Shown piece after piece: positions 51,300 to 60,715 of a stretch of DNA of 64,000 nucleotides. The position numbers and the translations under genes were made by a program. Under the pieces are notes generated by a model. That model did no database searches. It was not told the DNA's origin and saw only the letters and a program-made list of their open reading frames with translations. The stretch is taken from NCBI GenBank assembly GCA_021739635.1, contig JAIPBH010000006.1, positions 162,880 to 226,879 on the forward strand. The letters are read 5' to 3'. The DNA is from Flavobacteriaceae bacterium (lineage in GTDB: Bacteria > Bacteroidota > Bacteroidia > Flavobacteriales > Flavobacteriaceae). Each line of letters begins with the position of its first letter. Position 1 is the stretch's first letter.

Positions 51300-53345
51300 T
51301 TAGGTTGGTATTTTTATTTTAACTGTAGTTCCTTCATTTATTTTAGAAACAATATTTAGTTCTCCATTAATTTCATTTATCCTGGAATTCATGTTTTTTA
51401 AGCCAATTCCCGCTTTAGCTTTATTAACATCAAAACCAGAACCATTATCATTTATAGTTAATAAAATTACATTATTTTTTAGTTCTAAAACAATTTTTAT
51501 TAAGCTTGCATTGGCATGTTTATAGATATTGTGTATGGCTTCTTGTAATATTCTATAAATGTGAATTTTATTTTTATTTGATACATCTTCCCAGTTAATT
51601 GAATCTTTGCATTCAAATTTATATTCTAATTTATAGGCTTTTGTTTGATCTTCTAATAATGTTTTTATGATATCTAGAAACCCAGATCCTGATATAAAAT
51701 CTGTATTTAATTCATGTGATACTTTTCTAATATCATCTTCAATATTCTTAAGGTCTTGAATGTATCTGCTTCTTGTTTTTACTGCTTCTTCGCTAACTGC
51801 CATATTTAAACTATCTAAACTTAATCGTGTGCCAAATAAGCGACCTAAAACACCATCGTGCAATTCTTGAGAAATGTTTTTCTTTTCTAAAACTCTAGCT
51901 TCTTCAATTTTTTCTTGTTGAGTAAGCATCAGGTTATAAATTTCTTCATTCGCTTCTTGTTGCTTTTGTACAAATCTCAATTCGTTATTTTTTGAGCGCT
52001 GCGTTATAATGATATAAATTAACAACGCTGAAATAAGCAAAATGATGGATATGATAGTAAGCCATAATTTTTCTCTGGCTATTTGAATATTTCTTTGTTC
52101 AATTTCTTTGGTTTCAAAACGGATTCTAGCAAATTTATTTCTAATGGTACGTTCATTTTTAACTAAACTATCATTTAGTTTTATATAAGCGTTATAATGC
52201 TTAACTGCTAGACTATCTTCCTCAATTTTAGAAAGTAATAATAATGATTTTAATAAATCGTCGTTGTGATATTTTTTTGAAATGTCTTTGGCTCTGTAAG
52301 CATAATATTTAGCCGAGTCTTTTTTATTATTGTCATTATAATACTGAGCCAAATGTTGATTAATTATTATGGAATTATAACTTGCTCCTATACTATCACA
52401 TATCTTTAAAGCTTTTAGATATAGCTTTGGTAGCTGTCTATAGTCTTTTGTTAAATATAATGTGTTAGCATAATTATCAAGTACCAACGCATAAAAATCC
52501 GGACGTTCATTAATCAGGTTTTTATTTTCTAAAATTTCTTTATAATAAAAAATAGCTAAGTCATATTGTCTTGAATTTTTATATGTTAAAGCTAAATTGT
52601 TTTTAGAATTATCTATAGTAGCCAAATTATTACCTTCCAGCTTCTTTTTTAATTCAATTGCTTTTTTATGATATTTTATAGATTCATCGTATTGCTCTAA
52701 TTGGTCAAAAACCAATCCAAGATTGTTATATATATACGATTTAAGTTTTACAACACTATTTGTTTCTTCTATTTGATTTAAAAGAGACATTGCTTCAACA
52801 GATGTTACTTCACTACCTATAAAGTCTTTTTCGTTTTTTTGAAGAACAGCTATATTAAATAATATATCTGCTGTATTATAATAATCTTTTAAAGCGCTAT
52901 AAAGTTTTTCTACTTTATGATAGTAATAATAAGCACTATCCGTTTGACGATAAAAATTATAATAGTCTCCAATATTATAATTTATAAAAGCTATTGTTGA
53001 AGAATCCTTTGTTTTACTAGCAATTTTTAAAGCTTCCTCGTTTACTTTTTTAAATAAAATATATTGTTTTTTTTCTTTATAAATTGAAGACAAGTTTAAA
53101 TTAACATTAATAATTAAAGAATCTATTCCTTCTGTTAACACTATTTGCTTAGCTTTTAACGCATAAGTCAATCTATCATCATTGCTGTACTTATCCTTAT
53201 TCTGTGATTTTGAAAGGTATGCTTGTAGGCTGTCTGTTTCTGGTTTGGATTGAGCATTAACAGACAAAAAAGTTAGACTGTAAATTAGTAATATAAAAAA
53301 AGGAGAGTTTATATTCAATGGTTTTCTATTAATATATAATCTCAA
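51300..53345 (-). CDS. TPR-containing sensor histidine kinase (HisKA_3 type)
   Basis: 681 residues. Signal/anchor (FFILLIYSLTFLSVNAQS), then about eight tetratricopeptide repeats in the periplasm (residues 60-380; for example YNNLGLVFDQLEQYDESIKY and NSKNNLALTYKNSRQYDLAI). One membrane helix (LWLTIISIILLISALLIYII, around 425-445), a coiled coil, HisKA_3 with phospho-acceptor in EKKNISQELHDGVLGRLFG and an HATPase domain (DNGSGFDVNKAKAGIGLKNM). Typical Bacteroidota pairing with a NarL-type regulator, the gene 6 bp downstream. The signal is unknown; TPRs suggest a protein partner in the periplasm. Confidence 0.94.
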   Translation of the reverse strand: MRLYINRKPLNINSPFFILLIYSLTFLSVNAQSKPETDSLQAYLSKSQNKDKYSNDDRLTYALKAKQIVLTEGIDSLIINVNLNLSSIYKEKKQYILFKKVNEEALKIASKTKDSSTIAFINYNIGDYYNFYRQTDSAYYYYHKVEKLYSALKDYYNTADILFNIAVLQKNEKDFIGSEVTSVEAMSLLNQIEETNSVVKLKSYIYNNLGLVFDQLEQYDESIKYHKKAIELKKKLEGNNLATIDNSKNNLALTYKNSRQYDLAIFYYKEILENKNLINERPDFYALVLDNYANTLYLTKDYRQLPKLYLKALKICDSIGASYNSIIINQHLAQYYNDNNKKDSAKYYAYRAKDISKKYHNDDLLKSLLLLSKIEEDSLAVKHYNAYIKLNDSLVKNERTIRNKFARIRFETKEIEQRNIQIAREKLWLTIISIILLISALLIYIIITQRSKNNELRFVQKQQEANEEIYNLMLTQQEKIEEARVLEKKNISQELHDGVLGRLFGTRLSLDSLNMAVSEEAVKTRSRYIQDLKNIEDDIRKVSHELNTDFISGSGFLDIIKTLLEDQTKAYKLEYKFECKDSINWEDVSNKNKIHIYRILQEAIHNIYKHANASLIKIVLELKNNVILLTINDNGSGFDVNKAKAGIGLKNMNSRINEINGELNIVSKINEGTTVKIKIPT

Positions 53346-53378
53346 ATGTATCTATAATTTTTTAATTTTTATAAATTT

Positions 53379-53412
53379 AAAAAGCTCTTCACAGAATTGT
53401 GAAGAGCTTTTT
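53379..53412. terminator. Strong terminator after the small lipoprotein gene
   Basis: A 15-bp perfect stem (53379-53393 with 53398-53412; core GCTCTTCACA/TGTGAAGAGC), loop GAAT, T-run. It lies 24 bases beyond the lipoprotein stop and separates that gene from the kinase gene, which must therefore have a promoter in the 30 bp that follow or depend on read-through. Confidence 0.88.
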
Positions 53413-53436
53413 AAAATATTTTGATGGGTTAAATTA

Positions 53437-53592
53437 TTATCTAGTTGTATCGTCAACACCACCACCAGTAAAATCAGTTGTATTATTAACTGGTGAAACT
53501 AATACATCATCTTCGTTTAAATCTTGTTTAGTACATGATGTAAAGGTTGCAAATAAAATAGCTAAGATTAAGGTAATTTTTAAGGCTTTCAT
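53437..53592 (-). CDS. Small lipoprotein (51 residues)
   Basis: ATG at 53592 and TAA at 53437, too short for a usual ORF list. Lipoprotein signal MKALKITLILAILFATFTSC (Cys20), then an acidic tail TKQDLNEDDVLVSPVNNTTD and a Gly/Asp end. It probably sits on the outer membrane or in the periplasm. It lies immediately upstream of the TPR kinase on the same strand, with its own terminator, so it could be a ligand or accessory factor of the TPR sensor (inference). The opposite-strand frame over this region is a shadow. Confidence 0.75.
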   Translation of the reverse strand: MKALKITLILAILFATFTSCTKQDLNEDDVLVSPVNNTTDFTGGGVDDTTR

Positions 53593-53871
53593 ATTTATTC
53601 AATTTTAAGGTTATACAATTTTTCTTTTATAAATTATTTTTAAATAATTAAATACACTAAAGACTTTGAAATCAAAATCTTAATGAGGGAAAAATGGATA
53701 ATTAATTTAAAATAGAATGCACAAAAAGCACATGCGTATTTTTAAAAACTTTTTTTGAGGGATTTGACATTGCTGCCAATAAATGGATTAACTTTTTCTT
53801 AATAAACTTAGGGATATATTTGGCGCTTATTAAGAGCGGCTAATATAAGACAAAATACATTGTATACAAAT
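53593..53871. other. Non-coding stretch upstream of the small lipoprotein gene
   Basis: 280 bp, no ORF. It contains one + strand TAnnTTTG match (TATATTTG near 53813) with no gene behind it. No hairpin of note. The operator-like ATCGAT cluster follows at 53872-53949. Confidence 0.45.
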
Positions 53872-53949
53872 ATTTTATCGATAAAATGTATTTTTTTATC
53901 GATAAATAGATTAATATGCTGTTTTATATTGCGAAATAATCGATGAAAT
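53872..53949. promoter_or_regulatory. Cluster of three ATCGAT-centred sites downstream of lacI
   Basis: ATTTTATCGATAAAAT (53872-53887, perfect 16-bp palindrome), TTTATCGATAAA (53895-53906, perfect) and AATCGATGAAAT (53938-53949, imperfect). Centre-to-centre spacings are 21 and 41 bp, close to two and four helical turns. The central CG fits LacI-family operators, and a LacI gene ends 22 bp away. They lie upstream of the small lipoprotein gene. Confidence 0.5.
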
Positions 53950-53970
53950 GCTTAATTTTTTAAATTTAAG

Positions 53971-54975
53971 TTAACTTAAAGTAGATCCTGCACTAACTAA
54001 ACTGGTTTTTATTATTCTGGTAGAAAATTCATCTTTAGGCTCGTTATTTTGTAAACGCTTTATAAGTAATTGAGCAGCACATGCGCCAATATCTTTAGCA
54101 TGCTGACGAATGGTAGTTAATTTTGGAATACAATGATTTGATATAGCTTTACTTGAGTAACCAATTACAGATAAGTTTTTGGGCACTTCAATTCCTAATT
54201 TTGAAGCTGCATTGATAGCTATAACTCCTGAAGAACTATCTGCTGATATTACACCGTCTATACTATTATTTTCTTTTAAAAATTCATAAATTTTTTGTTG
54301 TACATCATCAAGTTTATCAATTTTTAAAAGATATGGTTTTAAGTTTTCTTCAGAAACAGCTTTTAAATATCCTTTTTCTCTTAGCTTTCCTACGCTTAAA
54401 TCGTCTATGCTGCTAAAAAAAGCTATGTGTTTTCTCTTTTCAGTTATTAAACTTTTGGTGCCATTATAGGTGGCCTCAAAATCATCAACTATCACCTTAT
54501 CACATAATACATCATTTGCAACTCTATCAAACATTACTATTGGCAACCCTTGATTGATGGTTTTTACAAAGTGACTAGTTTCATTTTTAATTTGTGTTTC
54601 TTCTGATATTGCTAAAATAAACCCATCAACACTACCATTAGCTAATAATTGTAAACTACTAATTTCTTTATCTAACATTTCATTAGATACACAAGTTATT
54701 ATATTATAGCCGTTTGCTGTTGCTTCTTGTTCGATACCAATTAAAACTTTAGCCAAAAACCTATTTAGTATATCTGGAATAATGACGCCTATTGTTTTAG
54801 TTCTATTTTGCTTTAAACTCAACGCTACTTTATTTGGTCTATAGTTATAAAGTGCCGCTAGCTCTTTTACTCGTTTTACCGTTTCTCCACCAATTTCCTC
54901 ACTATTATTTAGCGCTTTTGAAACGGTAGAAATTGAAACATTTAATTCTTTTGCTAATTGTTTTAAAGTGACCAT
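53971..54975 (-). CDS. LacI/GalR-family transcriptional regulator
   Basis: 334 residues. Helix-turn-helix VTLKKLAKELNVSISTVSKA (residues 2-21) and hinge YNYRPNKVALSLKQ, then the sugar-binding-protein-like domain (TIGVIIPDILNRFLAKVLIG, VDGFILAISEE, VDGVISADSSSGVIAI). It sits between the T9SS protein gene (upstream, separated by a terminator) and a cluster of ATCGAT palindromes. No sugar-metabolism genes are nearby, so the effector is unknown. Compared with the lacI at 2752 it is a distinct paralogue. Confidence 0.95.
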   Translation of the reverse strand: MVTLKQLAKELNVSISTVSKALNNSEEIGGETVKRVKELAALYNYRPNKVALSLKQNRTKTIGVIIPDILNRFLAKVLIGIEQEATANGYNIITCVSNEMLDKEISSLQLLANGSVDGFILAISEETQIKNETSHFVKTINQGLPIVMFDRVANDVLCDKVIVDDFEATYNGTKSLITEKRKHIAFFSSIDDLSVGKLREKGYLKAVSEENLKPYLLKIDKLDDVQQKIYEFLKENNSIDGVISADSSSGVIAINAASKLGIEVPKNLSVIGYSSKAISNHCIPKLTTIRQHAKDIGACAAQLLIKRLQNNEPKDEFSTRIIKTSLVSAGSTLS

Positions 54976-55087
54976 ACTTCTAATAGGTTGTTTTATTTAG
55001 ATGCAATTTACGAAAAAACCCACTTTGTATGCTAGAAAAGTAAAAGTTTAAAATTAGCATTTTTGAAAAAATTAATTTGTATAAAAT

Positions 55088-55119
55088 AAAAAGTGCTTCT
55101 TTTACAAGAAGCACTTTTT
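55088..55119 (-). terminator. Terminator of the large T9SS protein gene
   Basis: A 14-bp perfect stem (55088-55101 with 55106-55119; core GTGCTTCTT/AAGAAGCAC), 4-base loop and T-run, about 100 bases beyond the stop at 55220. Confidence 0.87.
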
Positions 55120-55219
55120 TGCTATTAATCTTAATAATACTTAAAACTTAGAATTAAGGTTATAAAGTTAAATTCAAAAAGCAAAAAAGTATGTAACAAA
55201 TGTTACACAATTTTTTACC

Positions 55220-58200
55220 TTATTCTATAATAATTTTTTTATTGATTACACCTAAATCTGTTTTTAATTGTATAATGTAAACTCCAGTGCTTATATGTTT
55301 TGAAATTGAAATGTTGTTTGTAAAAGCTTTAATTGAGTCCAATTTTTGACCAAGTAAATTAAAAATAGCTCCTTCAGATGAATATGAAGCATTATTTAAT
55401 ACAATATTTAATAATGAAGATTCAGAATTATAAAATACAGAAAAATTATTTTCTAAATCAATTCCTTTATTGCCTAAAAGCTCACTATTTGATTGAAAAA
55501 CAAGTTTAAACCTTTCTTCATAAGTGCCGGGCTCTAAATGAACTTCAAAAGGAGAATTATTGATTTCGATTACTTCGCCTGTATTACCATCTTTTATATA
55601 TATTTTTTTGCTAGAATCTATATTTTCAATGTCATGTATTTTAATAATTACTGTACCAGCCTTTTTAACTATAAGTCCTAACGAAAATTCTTGGCTGTCA
55701 TCAAAATTATTTACTCCTTGTATAACAAATTTACCTTCATTAAAAGTCCAATACATGTCCTCTTTATTTACATCAGCTATAAATGCATCATACCCAAAAT
55801 CAAACCCATTTGTTGCTTTTTCTTTAGCCCCAATAACTATTTGTCTGTTATAACCCATTGGTGAACTATAAAGCAGTTTTATTCTTGGTGTTGAATTTGT
55901 ACTAATTGAATTTGTGCTTTTATCTTTTTTTGAAGATGCTTTAAAAAACGTTGATGTTGATCCATCTTCAACAGCAAAAATACGTTGCCTATTTTTAAAT
56001 ACTATTGTGCCGCCAGCAACTCCATCTGTTGACACAAAAAACCCTTGGTTGACTGCAATATAATCTCCTGGAGTTTTTGTTCCTGTTTGCCCATTATTGT
56101 TTATTAAACTAATATTTGAAATAGCAGGAACTCCACCAGTTAAATTATACGTAGCGTATCCACCAACATAATCACCTAAAACATGTGAATTTTGTTGACC
56201 AAAATGATCCCAAAAATATAATGTTCCGTTAAATACCGTTCCAATTGTATTGTTTCCTCCATCTGCTAAACTTAAATTATCTAAAATAAACTCATCTGCA
56301 CTAATAGCTGATGGGTATGGGTTTCCTATTAGCCTATTTACATCTCCGGAAGATTTAACTAATGGCAATTGAATATCACCATTATTTGGCAAGCCTTGAA
56401 ATACATAATTTTGCTTGGTAGAAATTGCAACAGATCCTGAGGTGCCTTTCATGGTAAACCCTTCTCCAGCTATTAAAGGCGTATTTTCATTAATTTTATT
56501 CCATGAATAATAGTCATTACTAGTTCCATAGAATTTATATAACCAATATGAACTAACCGTTCTTGCTATACCTGGTGGCGGACTTGAAGCGCCCACATTA
56601 GGAGATGTTGTAAAATTTAAATCTTGATATAATGATGAGTTTGAACCATCTTTTAAAATCTGAGAAATAGTGTGATTTGTATTAGAAGATGAAATTCCAT
56701 TTCCTCTTGTTGCTAAATTCCCGCTTATAGGACTAACAGATGACGACCAATAATTGTAATTAAAACTATTTGCAGTTCCTTGTTGATCTCTTTCAATATA
56801 TCCACCACTATCAGCATCTAAAATACTGCCTTCAGTTTGTATTAATTGCGATTCGCCTACTAAATCAATTATTCCATCCAACTCCAAATAACGTGTAATA
56901 GTTAAACTTTGACCTGAATTTGTTTCATTTTGGGCATCATTGGGGTCTGCAATTGTAAGTTTACCTCCTAATATTATCAATCCATTTAATGAAATATCTC
57001 TGTCTCCAGAAATAATATCATTAGATAACTCAACAATATTCCAATCAATAGAGGTTACACCATCAACACCACGGGTATTTGGAATATAAACATCTGTATT
57101 ATGCAACCAAGTTAAGGCAGTATCCCAAGCATTATCACCATTTGTTTTATAAGGAAGTGGTGCTGTTACAATTTGAGACGAATTAATATTTTGTGGTACG
57201 CCATCAATATTATTACCAGAACTATCAATAGCTGTGTTTGAATTTAATGGGTAATATCCTAATAAATTACTCCATTGTAAACCACCAGAAATATCTAATT
57301 TTGTTTCAAAACCTTTTACATTTGTGATGTTTTGCTCTATATGCTGGTTCATCATTTCTCTTATTTGTGTTTCAGCTAAAGCGACATCCCAAACACGAAC
57401 TTCTTGAATAGCTCCGTCAAAAAAGTTAATATTTAACGGTGCTGTTGATGCGTTTGATATATCTGATCCAATAATAAATTCTTGTAAAGTATTGAGAGGA
57501 AAAGATGATGTTGTACCAAAAATTACTTCAATACCATCAATATACATTTTTACAGTTGAACCATCATAAGTTGTTGCAATATGATGCCATTGATTGTTTG
57601 GAATGGCAAAAGGTGAAGTAATATTTACTACTTCATTATTTGAATTATCATACCAAATTAAATTAGGATAATTGTTTTTTAAACTTAAATGATATCCTGT
57701 TTTTAATGATGTATCTATATTCCCTTTAGATAGTATAGCACCTGTGGAAACGGTATTTTCTTGATAAACCCAAGCTTCTAAAGAAAAAGACCCATTTAAA
57801 TCATGATTATCACCAAAATTAACATGACCATCAACACCATTAAAGTCTATTAAATTATCAATAATATTAATTGTATAATCTTCAACTTCACCATCAAAAT
57901 TAGCTTCGCAACTAGAAGATGGATATGCATTATATTTTGTAGAAACACGCATTCTTGTAGTACCAATAACTGCAGCAAGAGGAACTGTTATAGTTATGGG
58001 TGAGTTTGATGTTAAACCGTCTGAATTATTAGTTACACTTCCTAAATTATATGCTTCACCTGCATCATCAAAATCGCCATCTCTATTCCAATCAATCCAA
58101 ACATTTGCATAATTTATATAATTCCCATCTGTATTTAAACGCACATTTAAATCATATAATGACCCTCGATAAACATTGGTTGAAATATTAGTAAAATTCT

Positions 58201-59884
58201 CATAACCAACATCCTTCAAAATATCAGCATTGTTTATAGTATTAAAAGACACATAGGTAATCCCATCATTCCAAGAAGCATGTCCGTAAGAATTACAGTA
58301 GCTGCCTTGACCTTGTATTTTAAAAGTATATAAACTTTCATTTGCGTCATTATTTGCAATAGAAATTGTTGCAGTATGTGTTCCAGAAGTTGTTGGGTTG
58401 TAGGTTATAGTAAATGTTGTACTTCCACTTCCTGAAATTGTAGGACTTGGATTTGAAGTTAATGTAAAATCTGCTGTAGAACCTGTTATTGTAATATAAG
58501 GGCTTAAATCTGTTAAATTAACTGTAGAACTTCCTAAATTTTGAATGGTAAATGTATGAGAAACAGAAGCTCCGCCAGCTATTACTACAGTTCCAAAATC
58601 TGTATCATCTAATGTGGAAATCGTTGTATTTCCATCAGGAATATTTACACCATTCCCTTGAATATTAATTTCTGGCCCAGAAAAAGTTGTTTGTAAACCA
58701 CTTAAATCTATTATTTGAATTTCATGAGACATGGTATTACCACTTCTATGAGACCAATGTGCAGCTTGGGTTGTTGAGTTTAAATAATAATTTCTCCAGC
58801 CTCTAGCGTAGGCAATCCCTGTACCACTTGAGGTTGATGACCCAACTATTAGTGCCTGATTTATGTCTGAAAGCCCGGCTGATGTAATATTAATAGTTGT
58901 TTCAAATGCTGAATTACTACTGTTTTGAAACCTAGTTACGTTTAAACCTGAATTAACTAATACATGAACAAAATGTCTATTTGTTCCTGAGGAATCATGT
59001 TCACTATGAAAGGTCCAATCTACTCTTTGGTTATTGTTTCCAGGTTCAGTTATTGGCCATAAATCAGCAATCGCATCATTAGTGCCACTTGCATTGGTGT
59101 CTGCTCTAAAATGACTAAATATAATAGCATCACTCCAACCAGAAACATTGGTGGCAGTTCCTGTTCCATCAGACCCATTTCTTAAGGTTATTGTGCCTGT
59201 ATCTGAACTTACATTACCAGAATCGCCATGTAAAACTGTCCAATTACTTCCTGTAAACTCAACTAAGGTAATGTAAACTGTTACATTATTTCCGTTAGAC
59301 CCTTTTTGAACTCTTAATGTGGTAGCATTTTCTAAATAAGCCAATGCTGTACCAGAATCAGCATCTTGCGAAGTAGAATTATTCATAATACCCGTTATAA
59401 AAGGAATACATTTATTGGCATTTCCAATCCCAGTTAAAGGTTGTGTAATACTATTTGTGCCACCATTTAAACTAACTGCATATCTTCCTCTTACAATAAG
59501 TTCATTACCACCACCTGAAGGCCCAATATACTCCCAAATAGAAGTATTAAACCTCATATCATTTGTTAAAGAACCTGATTCTCTATAGTAAGTTAAGGTA
59601 TTAGCACTTGTAAGTTGCCTTGCCCCAGCCAAATCATCTCCATTAAGATTAGCGCTTGTAGTAGGTGAACCAGCATTTGATTTACGATTATTATTAGATA
59701 ATTCTACAGCACTATTTATAGAATTTACGGCTGTAAAACCCGTATTGGTTCCTCCACTACGTGCAACATCATCTTGTATATGTTGCACTTTAAAGTCTGG
59801 AGTTTGGGCATTACTCATTACAAATAATAGCAAAAAGAATGCTATTACACCATTTTCCAATGGCTTGGGGAAGGGAAAATTCAT
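55220..59884 (-). CDS. Large T9SS-secreted protein with choice-of-anchor, GEVED, LamG and sorting domains
   Basis: 1554 residues from the ATG at 59884 (an in-frame TTG at 59908 is a less likely start; MNFPFPKPLENGVIAFFLLL begins the signal peptide). Domains in order: an N-terminal beta region; an ASPM-SPD-2-Hydin-like choice-of-anchor D domain (DFGTVVIAGGASVSHTFTIQ); a GEVED domain (WIDWNRDGDFDDAGEAY, FDGEVEDYTI); a LamG/concanavalin-like domain (GVDGHVNFGDNHDLNGSFSL through EVRVWDVALAETQIREMM); the RLIGNPYPSAISADEF region; and a type A T9SS sorting domain at the end (ISTGVYIIQLKTDLGVINKK). Probably surface-exposed and involved in adhesion or glycan binding. It shares its C-terminal half with the protein at 23814. 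Confidence 0.88.
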   Translation of the reverse strand: MNFPFPKPLENGVIAFFLLLFVMSNAQTPDFKVQHIQDDVARSGGTNTGFTAVNSINSAVELSNNNRKSNAGSPTTSANLNGDDLAGARQLTSANTLTYYRESGSLTNDMRFNTSIWEYIGPSGGGNELIVRGRYAVSLNGGTNSITQPLTGIGNANKCIPFITGIMNNSTSQDADSGTALAYLENATTLRVQKGSNGNNVTVYITLVEFTGSNWTVLHGDSGNVSSDTGTITLRNGSDGTGTATNVSGWSDAIIFSHFRADTNASGTNDAIADLWPITEPGNNNQRVDWTFHSEHDSSGTNRHFVHVLVNSGLNVTRFQNSSNSAFETTINITSAGLSDINQALIVGSSTSSGTGIAYARGWRNYYLNSTTQAAHWSHRSGNTMSHEIQIIDLSGLQTTFSGPEINIQGNGVNIPDGNTTISTLDDTDFGTVVIAGGASVSHTFTIQNLGSSTVNLTDLSPYITITGSTADFTLTSNPSPTISGSGSTTFTITYNPTTSGTHTATISIANNDANESLYTFKIQGQGSYCNSYGHASWNDGITYVSFNTINNADILKDVGYENFTNISTNVYRGSLYDLNVRLNTDGNYINYANVWIDWNRDGDFDDAGEAYNLGSVTNNSDGLTSNSPITITVPLAAVIGTTRMRVSTKYNAYPSSSCEANFDGEVEDYTINIIDNLIDFNGVDGHVNFGDNHDLNGSFSLEAWVYQENTVSTGAILSKGNIDTSLKTGYHLSLKNNYPNLIWYDNSNNEVVNITSPFAIPNNQWHHIATTYDGSTVKMYIDGIEVIFGTTSSFPLNTLQEFIIGSDISNASTAPLNINFFDGAIQEVRVWDVALAETQIREMMNQHIEQNITNVKGFETKLDISGGLQWSNLLGYYPLNSNTAIDSSGNNIDGVPQNINSSQIVTAPLPYKTNGDNAWDTALTWLHNTDVYIPNTRGVDGVTSIDWNIVELSNDIISGDRDISLNGLIILGGKLTIADPNDAQNETNSGQSLTITRYLELDGIIDLVGESQLIQTEGSILDADSGGYIERDQQGTANSFNYNYWSSSVSPISGNLATRGNGISSSNTNHTISQILKDGSNSSLYQDLNFTTSPNVGASSPPPGIARTVSSYWLYKFYGTSNDYYSWNKINENTPLIAGEGFTMKGTSGSVAISTKQNYVFQGLPNNGDIQLPLVKSSGDVNRLIGNPYPSAISADEFILDNLSLADGGNNTIGTVFNGTLYFWDHFGQQNSHVLGDYVGGYATYNLTGGVPAISNISLINNNGQTGTKTPGDYIAVNQGFFVSTDGVAGGTIVFKNRQRIFAVEDGSTSTFFKASSKKDKSTNSISTNSTPRIKLLYSSPMGYNRQIVIGAKEKATNGFDFGYDAFIADVNKEDMYWTFNEGKFVIQGVNNFDDSQEFSLGLIVKKAGTVIIKIHDIENIDSSKKIYIKDGNTGEVIEINNSPFEVHLEPGTYEERFKLVFQSNSELLGNKGIDLENNFSVFYNSESSLLNIVLNNASYSSEGAIFNLLGQKLDSIKAFTNNISISKHISTGVYIIQLKTDLGVINKKIIIE

Positions 59885-59902
59885 TTTTGAGAATGTTATT
59901 AT

Positions 59903-59913
59903 TAGCAATTTAC
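59903..59913 (-). promoter_or_regulatory. 11-nt leader segment complementary to the conserved box of the small RNA family
   Basis: The mRNA leader reads GTAAATTGCTA here, 18 bases before the ATG at 59884. It is exactly complementary to TAGCAATTTAC inside the small RNA box. This is a possible pairing site; chance is not excluded. Confidence 0.3.
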
Positions 59914-59964
59914 TCTGCTAAAGTAAAATAATATTTTAAATAATAACGTTAAAAAGATAAAAAA

Positions 59965-59976
59965 AATCGATGAAAT
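59965..59976. promoter_or_regulatory. ATCGAT-type site upstream of the T9SS gene
   Basis: AATCGATGAAAT, identical to 53938-53949 and followed, like it, by AATTTTTTAA. It lies about 80 bases upstream of the ATG at 59884, so the neighbouring LacI could act here. The core ATCGAT is not rare in this AT-rich DNA. Confidence 0.35.
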
Positions 59977-60016
59977 ACAAATTTTTTAATAAGTCAATAC
60001 TTTTTTGTAAGTATAT

Positions 60017-60715
60017 TTAGCTTATTTTTAATATAAAACCCCTATTATGAACATTTTCAATTTTAATTGATAAATCTTTTTTAAGGTATTTACGCAAATG
60101 GGTTATAAATACATTTAAACTTTTCTTATTGAAGTAATCATTTTTTCCCCATAAATGAGTTAAAATTTCTTTGTGTGTGCATAACAAGTTTTTATGTGAA
60201 ACCAAATATAATAACAACTGGCTTTCTCTATTTGTTAAAGAGATTGCAGTATCTTTAAAAACAAGTTCTTGCTTATTTACATTAAATTCATATTGACCTA
60301 ACAGATAAGAATCACCTATTTTATGATTATCGTTAGTTCTTTTTAACCTTGATAACAAAGATTTAATTCTAACCACTAAAATTTCCTCATCAATAGGTTT
60401 CTTTAAATAATCAACAGCCCCTAATGAAAACCCTTTTAAAACATCAACTTTAAGAGATCTTGCTGTTAAAAACAAAAAAGGAAGTGTTGGAAATAAACTA
60501 TTTATTTTATGAGCAAAATTAAATCCATCAATATCAGGAAGCATAATATCTAAAATAGCTAAGTCATAATTATTCTGTTCCAGCATTTTTAAACAATCAA
60601 CACTGTTTTTTGCCCAAAACATTTCAAAACCATTCATGTTTAGATACTCTGTTAGAAGATATCCTAATGTTTCATCATCTTCAAGAAGAATTATTTTACT
60701 TTTATTGGTTGTCAT
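60017..60715 (-). CDS. OmpR/PhoB-family response regulator
   Basis: 232 residues. Receiver: ILLEDDETLGYLL, phospho-acceptor Asp in DLAILDIMLPDIDGFNF, FLTARS, Lys in VDYLKKPIDEEIL. The C-terminal winged-helix DNA-binding domain has ISLTNRESQLLLYLVSHKN, HLWGKNDYFNKKSLNVFITHLR and HNRGFILKI. Its start overlaps the end of the sensor kinase gene by 14 bp, the usual two-component arrangement with the kinase first. Target genes unknown; the outer-membrane protein gene at 62146 is divergent from the pair. Confidence 0.95.
   Translation of the reverse strand: MTTNKSKIILLEDDETLGYLLTEYLNMNGFEMFWAKNSVDCLKMLEQNNYDLAILDIMLPDIDGFNFAHKINSLFPTLPFLFLTARSLKVDVLKGFSLGAVDYLKKPIDEEILVVRIKSLLSRLKRTNDNHKIGDSYLLGQYEFNVNKQELVFKDTAISLTNRESQLLLYLVSHKNLLCTHKEILTHLWGKNDYFNKKSLNVFITHLRKYLKKDLSIKIENVHNRGFILKIS

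Noticed and set aside
53399..53608. 69-residue plus-strand ORF
   Set aside because: It is antisense to the small lipoprotein gene, which has a clear signal sequence on the other strand.
55088..55130. AATAGCAA followed by a terminator on the minus strand
   Set aside because: Only 8 bases of the box match and no promoter is present; it is the terminator of the T9SS gene.
53938..59990. The similar AATCGATGAAAT...AATTTTTTAA sequences on both sides of lacI and the T9SS gene as transposon-type direct repeats
   Set aside because: The shared part is short and gapped, no transposase is inside, and regulatory sites explain it as well.
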